5,234 nucleotides of DNA from JBEBBU01 sp041158225 (GTDB taxonomy: Bacteria; Pseudomonadota; Gammaproteobacteria; Methylococcales; Methylococcaceae): assembly GCA_041158225.1 (NCBI GenBank), contig JBEBBU010000016.1, positions 1 to 5,234 on the forward strand, in the 5' to 3' direction. The notes under the pieces are model-generated. The model saw nothing but the letters and a program-made list of their open reading frames with translations. It was not told the DNA's origin and did not search any database. The translations under genes and the position numbers were made by a program. This document shows, one piece after another, positions 1-5,018 of the stretch; position 1 is the stretch's first letter; each line of letters starts with the position of its first letter.

Positions 1-2
1 GT

Positions 3-545
3 TTCCGTCGCCTGGGTGATGCGACCAGGCTACCTGAGGTCAGGTTACCCTCTACCGTAAGGCGTGAACCGACACTTTCCGAGTCCATTCTGGGGCAGGG
101 GCAGATGGACGCGCCGGTAGCCCATGCTGCAGCGGTTGCCGATGGCCCGCTTGGCGTCATGGTCAGTCAGGTGGCGGGCAAGTATGGCCTGGATGCGGCA
201 CTGCTGCATGCCGTGATTCATGTGGAGTCGGCTTACAATCCGGCGGCGGTTTCCGGAAAAGGCGCTGCCGGGCTGATGCAGCTGATGCCGGCAACGGCCG
301 ACCGCTATGGTGTGCGCAACCGTTTTGATCTCTGGGAAAATCTGGATGGTGGCGCCCATTATCTGCATGACCTGATGCGCATGTTTGACCAGCGCATGCC
401 GCTGGTACTGGCAGCTTACAACGCTGGTGAACAGACGGTCATCCGCAATGGCTACCAGATTCCTCCCATCAGCGAAACGCGTGATTATGTCAACCGGGTC
501 ATGCAGCGCTACTACGATGTGGCTGGCAGAGTCAGCCTCAGATGA
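3..545 (+). CDS. Lytic transglycosylase, SLT domain (5'-truncated by window edge)
   Basis: C-terminal part of a family 1 (Slt70-like) lytic transglycosylase, which cleaves the MurNAc-GlcNAc bond of peptidoglycan in the periplasm and leaves a 1,6-anhydro end. The frame is open from the left edge to the TGA at 543-545, so I treat it as incomplete. The ATG at 105 is internal or at best a weak start, with no clear Shine-Dalgarno and no signal peptide after it. Counting from that Met, the catalytic Glu is E41 in HAVIHVESAYNP. It is followed by GAAGLMQLMPATA (53-65), the N-x2-GG-x2-YL segment (79-87) and LAAYNAGE (102-109), all SLT hallmarks in normal order. The upstream stretch (positions 3-104) is polar and charged, with no recognisable domain. 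The export signal is presumably left of the window. Its 3' end overlaps the convergent yceF by 8 bp. The SLT assignment is firm; the subfamily (MltC, Slt or a small stand-alone enzyme) cannot be told. Confidence 0.9.
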   Translation, partial: FRRLGDATRLPEVRLPSTVRREPTLSESILGQGQMDAPVAHAAAVADGPLGVMVSQVAGKYGLDAALLHAVIHVESAYNPAAVSGKGAAGLMQLMPATADRYGVRNRFDLWENLDGGAHYLHDLMRMFDQRMPLVLAAYNAGEQTVIRNGYQIPPISETRDYVNRVMQRYYDVAGRVSLR

Positions 546-1134
546 CATCAATCCCGAACTCTGCCAGCAGTCCGGTCAGGGCCATCAGAGGCAGACCAAT
601 CAGTGCCGTGGGATCCTCGCTTTCCATGCGCTCAAACAGGGCAATACCCAGGCTTTCACATTTGAAGGATCCAGCACAGTCAAGAGGCTGCTCGCGACTG
701 ATGTAGCGCTCAACCTGCTGGCGTTGTAGTCTGCGCAACTTGACGCGCGTGCCAATCATGGCGCTACGGCTGATGCCATGGCTGCTGTCGTGCACACAGA
801 CAGCGGTATAGAACTCGAGCCATTTGCCTGAAGCCATCATGAGTTGAGCCACGGCGCTTGCATGATCGCCGGGCTTGCCAAGCAGCAGATCACCCTGTAG
901 CCCTACCTGATCCGATCCTATGACCAGATATCCCGGGTAGTCGCTGTCAAGTGCATGTGCCTTGGCCTTCGCCAGACGCATGGCAAGCGCCCGTGGATCC
1001 TCGGCCGTCATGGGGGCTTCGCTGATGCGCGGACTGGCCGAGGTAAAAACCAGGCCAAGGCGTGCCATGAGCGCGCGCCGGTAGGGTGATGTTGAGGCAA
1101 GAAGCAACGGTCTGGCAGGATTGACAGGCTGCAT
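538..1134 (-). CDS. yceF: Maf/YceF-type nucleotide pyrophosphatase (likely 7-methyl-GTP specific)
   Basis: A 198-residue Maf-family protein, close to the roughly 194 residues of E. coli YceF. Maf enzymes hydrolyse non-canonical or modified nucleoside triphosphates to the monophosphate and pyrophosphate in the cytoplasm; the YceF branch is known to prefer m7GTP. Visible motifs are LLASTSPYRRALMARL (11-26, phosphate-binding S/R residues), the Glu of ISEAP (E39), GSDQV (73-77, with D75 at the conserved acidic catalytic site), GKP (86-88), FYT (108-110), CAGSFKCES (153-161) and GLP (180-182). GSDQV, as opposed to the ADT-V pattern of the YhdE branch, and CAGSFK point to YceF. The open frame runs much further upstream, but the ATG at 1134 is chosen because AAGGAC (complement of 1143-1148) lies at good spacing and the product then matches the family N-terminus. 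It is divergent from yceD, as in E. coli. No key residue appears to be missing. Confidence 0.93.
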   Translation of the reverse strand: MQPVNPARPLLLASTSPYRRALMARLGLVFTSASPRISEAPMTAEDPRALAMRLAKAKAHALDSDYPGYLVIGSDQVGLQGDLLLGKPGDHASAVAQLMMASGKWLEFYTAVCVHDSSHGISRSAMIGTRVKLRRLQRQQVERYISREQPLDCAGSFKCESLGIALFERMESEDPTALIGLPLMALTGLLAEFGIDVI

Positions 1135-1142
1135 GGGGCATG

Positions 1143-1148
1143 TCCTTT
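1143..1148 (-). promoter_or_regulatory. Ribosome binding site of yceF
   Basis: On the minus strand AAGGAC is followed, 7-8 bases later, by the ATG at 1134. This fixes the yceF start against longer in-frame extensions into the yceD region and against the out-of-frame ATG at 1141. The site lies just next to the -35 box proposed for the opposite-strand yceD promoter. Confidence 0.7.
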
Positions 1149-1149
1149 T

Positions 1150-1179
1150 TTGACAGGTGAACAATTTTACCGTTATTAT
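1150..1179 (+). promoter_or_regulatory. Sigma-70 promoter for yceD (TTGACA - N18 - TATTAT)
   Basis: A perfect -35 hexamer TTGACA (1150-1155), preceded by a T run, is followed after 18 bases by TATTAT (1174-1179), a 5/6 match to the -10 consensus; with 17-base spacing the overlapping TTATTA also serves. Expected initiation is around A1186-A1189, that is 0 to about 3 bases before the yceD ATG. It lies in the only non-coding gap between the divergent genes and faces the yceD-rpmF-plsX-fab direction, so it is probably the main promoter of the cluster. The match is seen directly; activity is inferred. Confidence 0.72.
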
Positions 1180-1195
1180 TCCACGAATATGTCCA
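1164..1195 (-). promoter_or_regulatory. Possible yceF promoter overlapping the yceD promoter
   Basis: On the minus strand TAAAAT (1169 down to 1164, 5/6 to TATAAT) has TGGACA (1195 down to 1190, 5/6 to TTGACA) upstream, but the spacer is 20 bases, longer than the usual 16-18. Initiation would fall near 1157, leaving a short leader that includes the yceF ribosome binding site. The -35 part lies over the yceD start codon. It is plausible because yceF needs a promoter close by, but the spacing makes it weak. Confidence 0.3.
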
Positions 1196-1692
1196 GTCAT
1201 CTTCCCGAACGGTTCGACCCTGTCGATTTTGCCGAGAAACAGCGCACGCTTGCAGGAGACCTGCCTGTCAGGCTGCTGGATCGTGTGCGTGATGCTCTCC
1301 ATCAGGTCGATGGTGCTGTCAGCATTGATCTCTCTCTTGACCGTCAGCATCATGTGCCTCACATTCAGGGGCGTTTGCGCGTGCGACTGGTGCTGGCCTG
1401 CCAGATATGCCTTGAACCCATGCCGCTGGAACTCGATCTCGGGGTTGCACTGGGCGTGGTACAGACGCTTGAGCAGGCAGACCGGTTGCCCGAGGGTGTC
1501 GAGCCTCTGATGCCTGATGAAGATGGTATGGTGACTCTGCTGGATATGGTGCAGGATGAAATACTGCTGGCACTTCCCGTCATTCCGCAGCATGAGCGCT
1601 GCGGTACTTCAGAGGACGTGCCTGAACCTGAAGTCCCTGTGCGCAGACGTCAGGATAATCCTTTTGCTGTGCTGGCTGCACTTAAAAAGTGA
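1189..1692 (+). CDS. yceD: YceD / DUF177 family protein, 23S rRNA accumulation factor
   Basis: A 167-residue YceD (DUF177) protein. The family is conserved upstream of rpmF in bacteria and plant plastids and is linked to 23S rRNA accumulation and so 50S subunit assembly; the molecular mechanism is not established. Visible signatures are the N-terminal LPERFDPVDFAEKQR (5-19), matching the LTLDPV-x-TAQKR start of E. coli YceD; a C-x2-C pair at C71/C74 (LACQICLEPM); the acidic-hydrophobic block LLDMVQDEILLALPVIPQH (117-135); and the C-terminal NPFAVLAALKK. The ATG at 1189 is chosen because it aligns with the family N-terminus. A TTG at 1150 in the same frame is rejected: it is part of the -35 box and would add residues not seen in the family. 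No Shine-Dalgarno precedes 1189, and the predicted transcript start is almost at the ATG. It is first gene of the cluster, 77 bp before rpmF. Confidence 0.92.
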   Translation: MSSHLPERFDPVDFAEKQRTLAGDLPVRLLDRVRDALHQVDGAVSIDLSLDRQHHVPHIQGRLRVRLVLACQICLEPMPLELDLGVALGVVQTLEQADRLPEGVEPLMPDEDGMVTLLDMVQDEILLALPVIPQHERCGTSEDVPEPEVPVRRRQDNPFAVLAALKK

Positions 1693-1718
1693 CGCACGGC
1701 CCGGTATGACGTTATAAT
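1689..1718 (+). promoter_or_regulatory. Likely rpmF promoter (GTGACG - N18 - TATAAT)
   Basis: A perfect -10 hexamer TATAAT (1713-1718) sits in the yceD-rpmF gap. The best -35 is GTGACG (1689-1694, 4/6), 18 bases upstream and overlapping the yceD stop codon. There is no TG extension of the -10. Initiation near 1725 would give a leader of about 45 bases carrying the rpmF ribosome binding site. A second promoter here would let L32 be made at ribosomal-protein levels independently of yceD. The -10 is clear, the -35 modest. Confidence 0.55.
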
Positions 1719-1757
1719 GGGCGTTTAACCTGTTTTCAGTGAATCCAAATAGTTTTC

Positions 1758-1763
1758 TAAGGA
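1758..1763 (+). promoter_or_regulatory. Strong ribosome binding site of rpmF
   Basis: TAAGGA, followed by six bases and the ATG at 1770, is a near-ideal Shine-Dalgarno, as expected for a highly expressed ribosomal protein. It contrasts with the absence of any such site before yceD and the weak one before plsX. Confidence 0.8.
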
Positions 1764-1769
1764 ACCATC

Positions 1770-1964
1770 ATGGCTGTACAACAAAACCGTAAGTCCCGTT
1801 CACGCCGCGACATGCGCCGTTCTCACGACGCTCTTACAGGGCGCGCACTTTCCGTTGATGCCCAGACCGGCGAGACGCACCTGCGTCATCATGTGACTCC
1901 GGATGGCTTCTATCGTGGTCGCCAGATCATCGTCAAGGCACAGGACGCGGATTCTGACGAGTAA
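1770..1964 (+). CDS. rpmF: 50S ribosomal protein L32
   Basis: A 64-residue bL32, a small basic protein of the large ribosomal subunit. The N-terminus MAVQQNRKSRSRRDMRRSHDAL matches the family: Arg/Lys-rich tail, then MRRSHDAL (15-22), then the GETHLRHH (34-41) and DGFYRGRQII (45-54) blocks. There are no cysteines, so it belongs to the zinc-independent (C-minus) type, as in E. coli, and not to the form with a four-cysteine zinc ribbon. It is slightly longer than the 57-residue E. coli protein because of an acidic tail (KAQDADSDE, 56-64), unusual in an otherwise basic protein but seen in related bacteria as far as I recall. The start is fixed by the TAAGGA site. It lies 77 bp before plsX, a gap filled with inverted repeats. 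The identification is essentially certain. Confidence 0.98.
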   Translation: MAVQQNRKSRSRRDMRRSHDALTGRALSVDAQTGETHLRHHVTPDGFYRGRQIIVKAQDADSDE

Positions 1965-1985
1965 TCGTCGATTCCGCATTGATCT

Positions 1986-2020
1986 GGATGCATGTCTCAG
2001 ACATCCGGCGCCCTGGGCGC
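1986..2020 (+). repeat. Two adjacent inverted repeats between rpmF and plsX
   Basis: First repeat: ATGTCT (1992-1997), C, AGACAT (1999-2004), foldable as a 5-bp stem with a TCA loop. A competing outer pairing is GGATG (1986-1990) with CATCC (2002-2006). Second repeat, starting four bases later: GCGCCC (2008-2013), T, GGGCGC (2015-2020), a GC-only 5-bp stem with a CTG loop. Both arms are perfect. No run of T follows either, so they do not look like an intrinsic terminator. They could protect the rpmF 3' end, mark an RNA processing site, or bind a dimeric protein as DNA palindromes. The sequence symmetry is certain; any function is inferred. Confidence 0.5.
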
Positions 2021-2037
2021 TGAACCATCGGGGTTCA
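2021..2037 (+). promoter_or_regulatory. Stem-loop over the plsX ribosome binding site
   Basis: TGAACC (2021-2026) and GGTTCA (2032-2037) form a perfect 6-bp inverted repeat around the loop ATCGG. The only purine-rich stretch that could act as Shine-Dalgarno for the plsX ATG at 2042 is GGGG (2030-2033), placed half in the loop and half in the 3' arm. Folding would partly hide it. This may lower plsX translation relative to rpmF on a shared transcript. The pairing is seen; the effect is inferred. Confidence 0.45.
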
Positions 2038-2041
2038 AAGC

Positions 2042-3085
2042 ATGAGTCGCGCTAGCGATATGACACTGATTGCACTTGACGCCATGGGCGGGGATCACGG
2101 ACCTTCCGTTATTGTGCCTGCAGCCATCGACAGTCTGGAAAAAAATCCACGTCTTTCGCTGATACTTGTTGGTGATGAAAAGGTGCTTGCCACCTTCATC
2201 AGTGCTGGCGTCCAGCAGAAGTATGGTGCACGTCTGAGCATTCATCATGCCTCCGAAAAAGTCGAGATGCATGAACTGCCTTCCAAGGCGCTGCGCAACA
2301 AGAAAGATTCATCCATGCGCGTTGCCATCAATCTGGTCAAGGAAAAACGGGCCGATGCCTGTGTCAGTGCCGGTAATACCGGCGCTCTGATGGCCATAGC
2401 CCGCTTTGTCCTGAAGACCATTCCCGGCATTGACCGCCCTGCCATTATCGGCGTGGTGCCATCATCGCGCGGCTATACGCATGTGCTTGATCTGGGGGCC
2501 AATGTGGACTCGTCAGCGGAGCATCTGCTGCAGTTTGCCGTGATGGGATCGGAACTGGTCAGGGCCATTCATGATATCGAGCATCCAACGGTTGGATTGC
2601 TGAATATCGGTGAAGAGGAAATCAAGGGTAACGAGCAGGTCAAGCAGGCTTCGAAACTGCTCCATGAATCGCCTCTCAACTTTGTGGGTTATGTCGAAGG
2701 CAATGACATGTTCCTCGGAACCGTTGATCTTGTGGTCACCGACGGGTTTGTGGGCAATGTGGCACTTAAGGCCATCGAAGGACTTGCCAAGCTCTTTTTT
2801 GAAACCATGCGCAAGGAATTCAGGCGCAACTGGATGACACGACTGGCAGCTCTGGTGGCGAAGCCGGTACTGATGGCGTTCAGGGATGGTCTTGATCCCA
2901 GGCACTTTAATGGCGCGACGCTGATTGGTCTCCGTGGTATCGTCATCAAGAGTCATGGGAACGCCGACCGTCTTGCTTTTGCTGTCGCTATTGAACAGGC
3001 AGTGAAAGAGGTTGACAAGTCGGTGCCTGATCTTATCAGTGAGCGTGTCAGCAAGATCATCGCGGCCCAGGGAGGGCAGTCATGA
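2042..3085 (+). CDS. plsX: Phosphate acyltransferase PlsX (acyl-ACP:phosphate)
   Basis: A 347-residue PlsX, full length for the family. It is a peripheral membrane enzyme that converts acyl-ACP plus phosphate to acyl-phosphate, the acyl donor used by PlsY to acylate glycerol-3-phosphate in phospholipid synthesis. Motifs in order are IALDAMGGDHGPSV (10-23); SSMRVAINLVKEKRADACVSAGNTGALM (90-117), with the phosphate-site SAGNTGA; DRPAI (131-135); VLDLGANVDSSAEHLLQFA (148-166); LLNIGEEEIKGN (186-197); TDGFVGNVALKAIEG (233-247); and FNGATLIGLRGIVIKSHGNAD (289-309). An amphipathic helix region lies around 253-280, where the family contacts the membrane. I chose the ATG at 2042; a second Met at 2060 (residue 7) is also plausible and would start closer to the E. 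coli protein, but it has no ribosome binding site. The stop overlaps the fabH start (ATGA), so translation is probably coupled. Confidence 0.96.
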   Translation: MSRASDMTLIALDAMGGDHGPSVIVPAAIDSLEKNPRLSLILVGDEKVLATFISAGVQQKYGARLSIHHASEKVEMHELPSKALRNKKDSSMRVAINLVKEKRADACVSAGNTGALMAIARFVLKTIPGIDRPAIIGVVPSSRGYTHVLDLGANVDSSAEHLLQFAVMGSELVRAIHDIEHPTVGLLNIGEEEIKGNEQVKQASKLLHESPLNFVGYVEGNDMFLGTVDLVVTDGFVGNVALKAIEGLAKLFFETMRKEFRRNWMTRLAALVAKPVLMAFRDGLDPRHFNGATLIGLRGIVIKSHGNADRLAFAVAIEQAVKEVDKSVPDLISERVSKIIAAQGGQS

Positions 3086-4047
3086 CAAAATGGTCACGGA
3101 TTGCCGCGACCGGCGGCTATCTGCCCGAACGTGTGGTTACCAATGAAGAAATATCGCGTATGGTTGACACCTCGAACGAGTGGATAGTCGAACGTACCGG
3201 TATTCACGAGCGCCGCATTGCTGCAGAGCATGAGACTGCCGCCAGTATGGCAGAATCTGCCTCACGGCGTGCTCTGGAAGCCGCCGGCTGGGATCCGTCA
3301 AGCCTGGATCTGATTGTCGTGGCGACCAGCTCGTCAGAACATGTTTTTCCCAGCACAGCCTGCCAGTTGCAGCATCGACTGGGTGTGAGTGGCAGCGCGG
3401 CTTTTGACCTGCAGGCAGCCTGTTCGGGTTTCATTTTTGGCCTCAGTGTGGCTGACCAGTACCTGCGTGCTGGCACCTTTCGCCGTGCGCTTGTGGTTGG
3501 CAGTGAAATCAACTCGCGTATGGTGGACTGGACCGACCGTTCAACCTGTATTCTTTTCGGCGATGGCGCTGGCGCCATGCTGCTGGAGGCTGCTGATACG
3601 CCAGGCATCCTGAGCACCCATATCCATGCCGATGGCAGCTTTGGAGAACTGCTCTGCCTGCCCAATCCCGCTGCCTCAGGCACAGGTGATGCCCCTGACA
3701 GTCACATCCGTATGGCCGGTAACGAAGTTTTTCGTGTGGCCGTGAATACGCTCGGCCGCATTGTTGACGAAACACTCGAGAAGAATGGCATGGACAAGAG
3801 CCAGATTGACTGGCTTGTGCCTCACCAGGCCAATATACGCATCATCACCGCTACTGCCAAGAAACTGCGCATGTCCATGGATAATGTGGTCGTGACAGTC
3901 GGACAGCAGGGCAATACCTCTTCAGCCTCAGTGCCACTGGCTTTTGATCAGGCAGTGAGAGACGGACGCATCCAGCGTGGGCAGACAGTGCTCATGGAAG
4001 CCTTTGGCGGAGGGTTTGCCTGGGGTTCGGCGCTGGTTCGGTTCTAG
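3082..4047 (+). CDS. fabH: Beta-ketoacyl-ACP synthase III (KAS III)
   Basis: A 321-residue FabH, close to the E. coli length of 317. It starts type II fatty acid synthesis by condensing acetyl-CoA (or another short acyl-CoA) with malonyl-ACP to give acetoacetyl-ACP. The Cys-His-Asn triad is intact: C114 in LQAACSGFIFG, H248 in WLVPHQANIRII, and N278 in QGNTSSAS. Other family blocks are GGYLPERVVTNEEI (11-24), SNEWIVERTGIHERRI (31-46), the active-site entrance and nucleotide-binding R/W of those segments, FGDGAGAMLL (159-168), and the C-terminal AFGGGFAWGSALVRF. The residue two before the catalytic Asn is Gln, where E. coli has His and many others Tyr. The start has GGAGG (3071-3075) six bases upstream and overlaps the plsX stop by 4 bp. 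A 29-bp gap separates it from fabD. Confidence 0.97.
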   Translation: MTKWSRIAATGGYLPERVVTNEEISRMVDTSNEWIVERTGIHERRIAAEHETAASMAESASRRALEAAGWDPSSLDLIVVATSSSEHVFPSTACQLQHRLGVSGSAAFDLQAACSGFIFGLSVADQYLRAGTFRRALVVGSEINSRMVDWTDRSTCILFGDGAGAMLLEAADTPGILSTHIHADGSFGELLCLPNPAASGTGDAPDSHIRMAGNEVFRVAVNTLGRIVDETLEKNGMDKSQIDWLVPHQANIRIITATAKKLRMSMDNVVVTVGQQGNTSSASVPLAFDQAVRDGRIQRGQTVLMEAFGGGFAWGSALVRF

Positions 4048-4064
4048 GCATATCATTCAGGATC

Positions 4065-4068
4065 AGGA
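4065..4068 (+). promoter_or_regulatory. Ribosome binding site of fabD
   Basis: AGGA, eight bases before the ATG at 4077, supports that start. The 29-bp fabH-fabD gap contains no convincing -35/-10 pair and no terminator-like hairpin, so fabD is most simply read from the upstream promoters. Confidence 0.6.
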
Positions 4069-4076
4069 CAAAAACA

Positions 4077-5018
4077 ATGGTACCTAATCTGGCATTCGTG
4101 TTTCCTGGCCAGGGCTCCCAGTCGCAGGGCATGCTTTCCGGTCTGGGGGCAAGCCATCCCGTCGTCAGGCAGACCTTTGACGAGGCTTCTTCCGTGCTGG
4201 GCATGGATCTGTGGTCGCTGGTACAGGACGGCCCCGAGGACGCGCTCAACAGTACGGTGAACACCCAGCCTGCCATGCTGGCAGCTGGTGTTGCGCTGTG
4301 GCGTGTCTGGTGTGAGACTACCGATATCCGGCCCCTCTGGATGGCGGGTCACAGCCTTGGCGAGTACACAGCTCTGGTGTGTGCAGATGCCATGAGCTTT
4401 GCTGATGCCATCAGTCTGGTACGCAGTCGTGGTGAGTTGATGCAGTCAGCGGTACCTGAGGGTGTAGGAGCCATGGCTGCCATTATCGGTCTTGAAGACG
4501 ATCAGGTCCGTGATGCCTGTCTCACTGCTGAGACAGCCAGTGAGAAAGTTTCTCCTGCCAATTATAACGCGCCAGGACAGATCGTCATTGCAGGTCACGC
4601 ACCTGCCGTACTGCGCGCCATGGCTGAAGCCCGGGGTATGGGGGCCAAGCGCGCCCTGCAGTTGCCTGTCAGTGTGCCGTCCCACTGTGTGCTGATGCGT
4701 CCGGCCGCCGAACGCTTTGCCGCCGTTCTGGCAGACGTTCCCGTTGCCATGCCCCGTTTTACTGTCCTGCATAATGTCGATGCAACGGCCAGAACTGAAG
4801 CTGATGCCGTGAAATCCGCGCTGGTCGAGCAGTTGTACAGTCCAGTACGCTGGGTAGATACGATCCAGCAGTTTTCCGTGCTTGGTGTTGAGCAGATTGT
4901 GGAATGCGGGCCGGGCAAGGTGCTGGCAGGACTGAACAAGCGTATAGCCCCCGGTAGTCCAACCACCCCGTTTTTTGATGCTGAAAGTCTGGCCAAAGCC
5001 ATGGAGAGCTGCCAATGA
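4077..5018 (+). CDS. fabD: Malonyl-CoA:ACP transacylase
   Basis: A 313-residue FabD (E. coli has 309). It moves the malonyl group from malonyl-CoA to the acyl carrier protein, supplying the extender unit for FabH and the elongating synthases; cytoplasmic. The N-terminus carries FVFPGQGSQSQGM (7-19), whose GQGSQ helps form the oxyanion hole. The nucleophile is S93 in the elbow AGHSLGEYTALV (90-101). R118 in VRSRGELMQ matches the arginine that binds the malonyl carboxylate. The catalytic partner is H203 in VPSHC. N-x2-APGQIVIAG (164-173) and the C-terminal VECGPGKVLAGLNKRI (275-290) complete the family pattern. All catalytic residues are present. It overlaps fabG by 4 bp (ATGA), typical of translational coupling. 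Confidence 0.97.
   Translation: MVPNLAFVFPGQGSQSQGMLSGLGASHPVVRQTFDEASSVLGMDLWSLVQDGPEDALNSTVNTQPAMLAAGVALWRVWCETTDIRPLWMAGHSLGEYTALVCADAMSFADAISLVRSRGELMQSAVPEGVGAMAAIIGLEDDQVRDACLTAETASEKVSPANYNAPGQIVIAGHAPAVLRAMAEARGMGAKRALQLPVSVPSHCVLMRPAAERFAAVLADVPVAMPRFTVLHNVDATARTEADAVKSALVEQLYSPVRWVDTIQQFSVLGVEQIVECGPGKVLAGLNKRIAPGSPTTPFFDAESLAKAMESCQ

Noticed and set aside
105..107. ATG at 105 as the true start of the transglycosylase gene.
   Set aside because: The frame is open to the left edge with no stop, no clear Shine-Dalgarno precedes this ATG, and the product would have no export signal although the enzyme should be periplasmic.
1150..1188. TTG at 1150 as a yceD start, adding 13 residues.
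   Set aside because: It coincides with the TTGACA -35 box, lacks a ribosome binding site, and the added residues have no counterpart in E. coli YceD.
1135..1593. Long upstream extension of the yceF reading frame on the minus strand, giving a 351-residue protein.
   Set aside because: The extra part is antisense to yceD and has no Maf-like content; the ATG at 1134 has a good ribosome binding site and yields the normal family length.
2008..2020. GC-rich hairpin after rpmF as an intrinsic terminator.
   Set aside because: The stem is only 5-6 bp and is followed by TGAACC instead of a T-run; it would not terminate efficiently by the standard mechanism.
2513..2956. 147-residue open frame on the minus strand inside plsX.
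   Set aside because: It is fully antisense to conserved PlsX motifs; its composition looks like a reverse-complement shadow.
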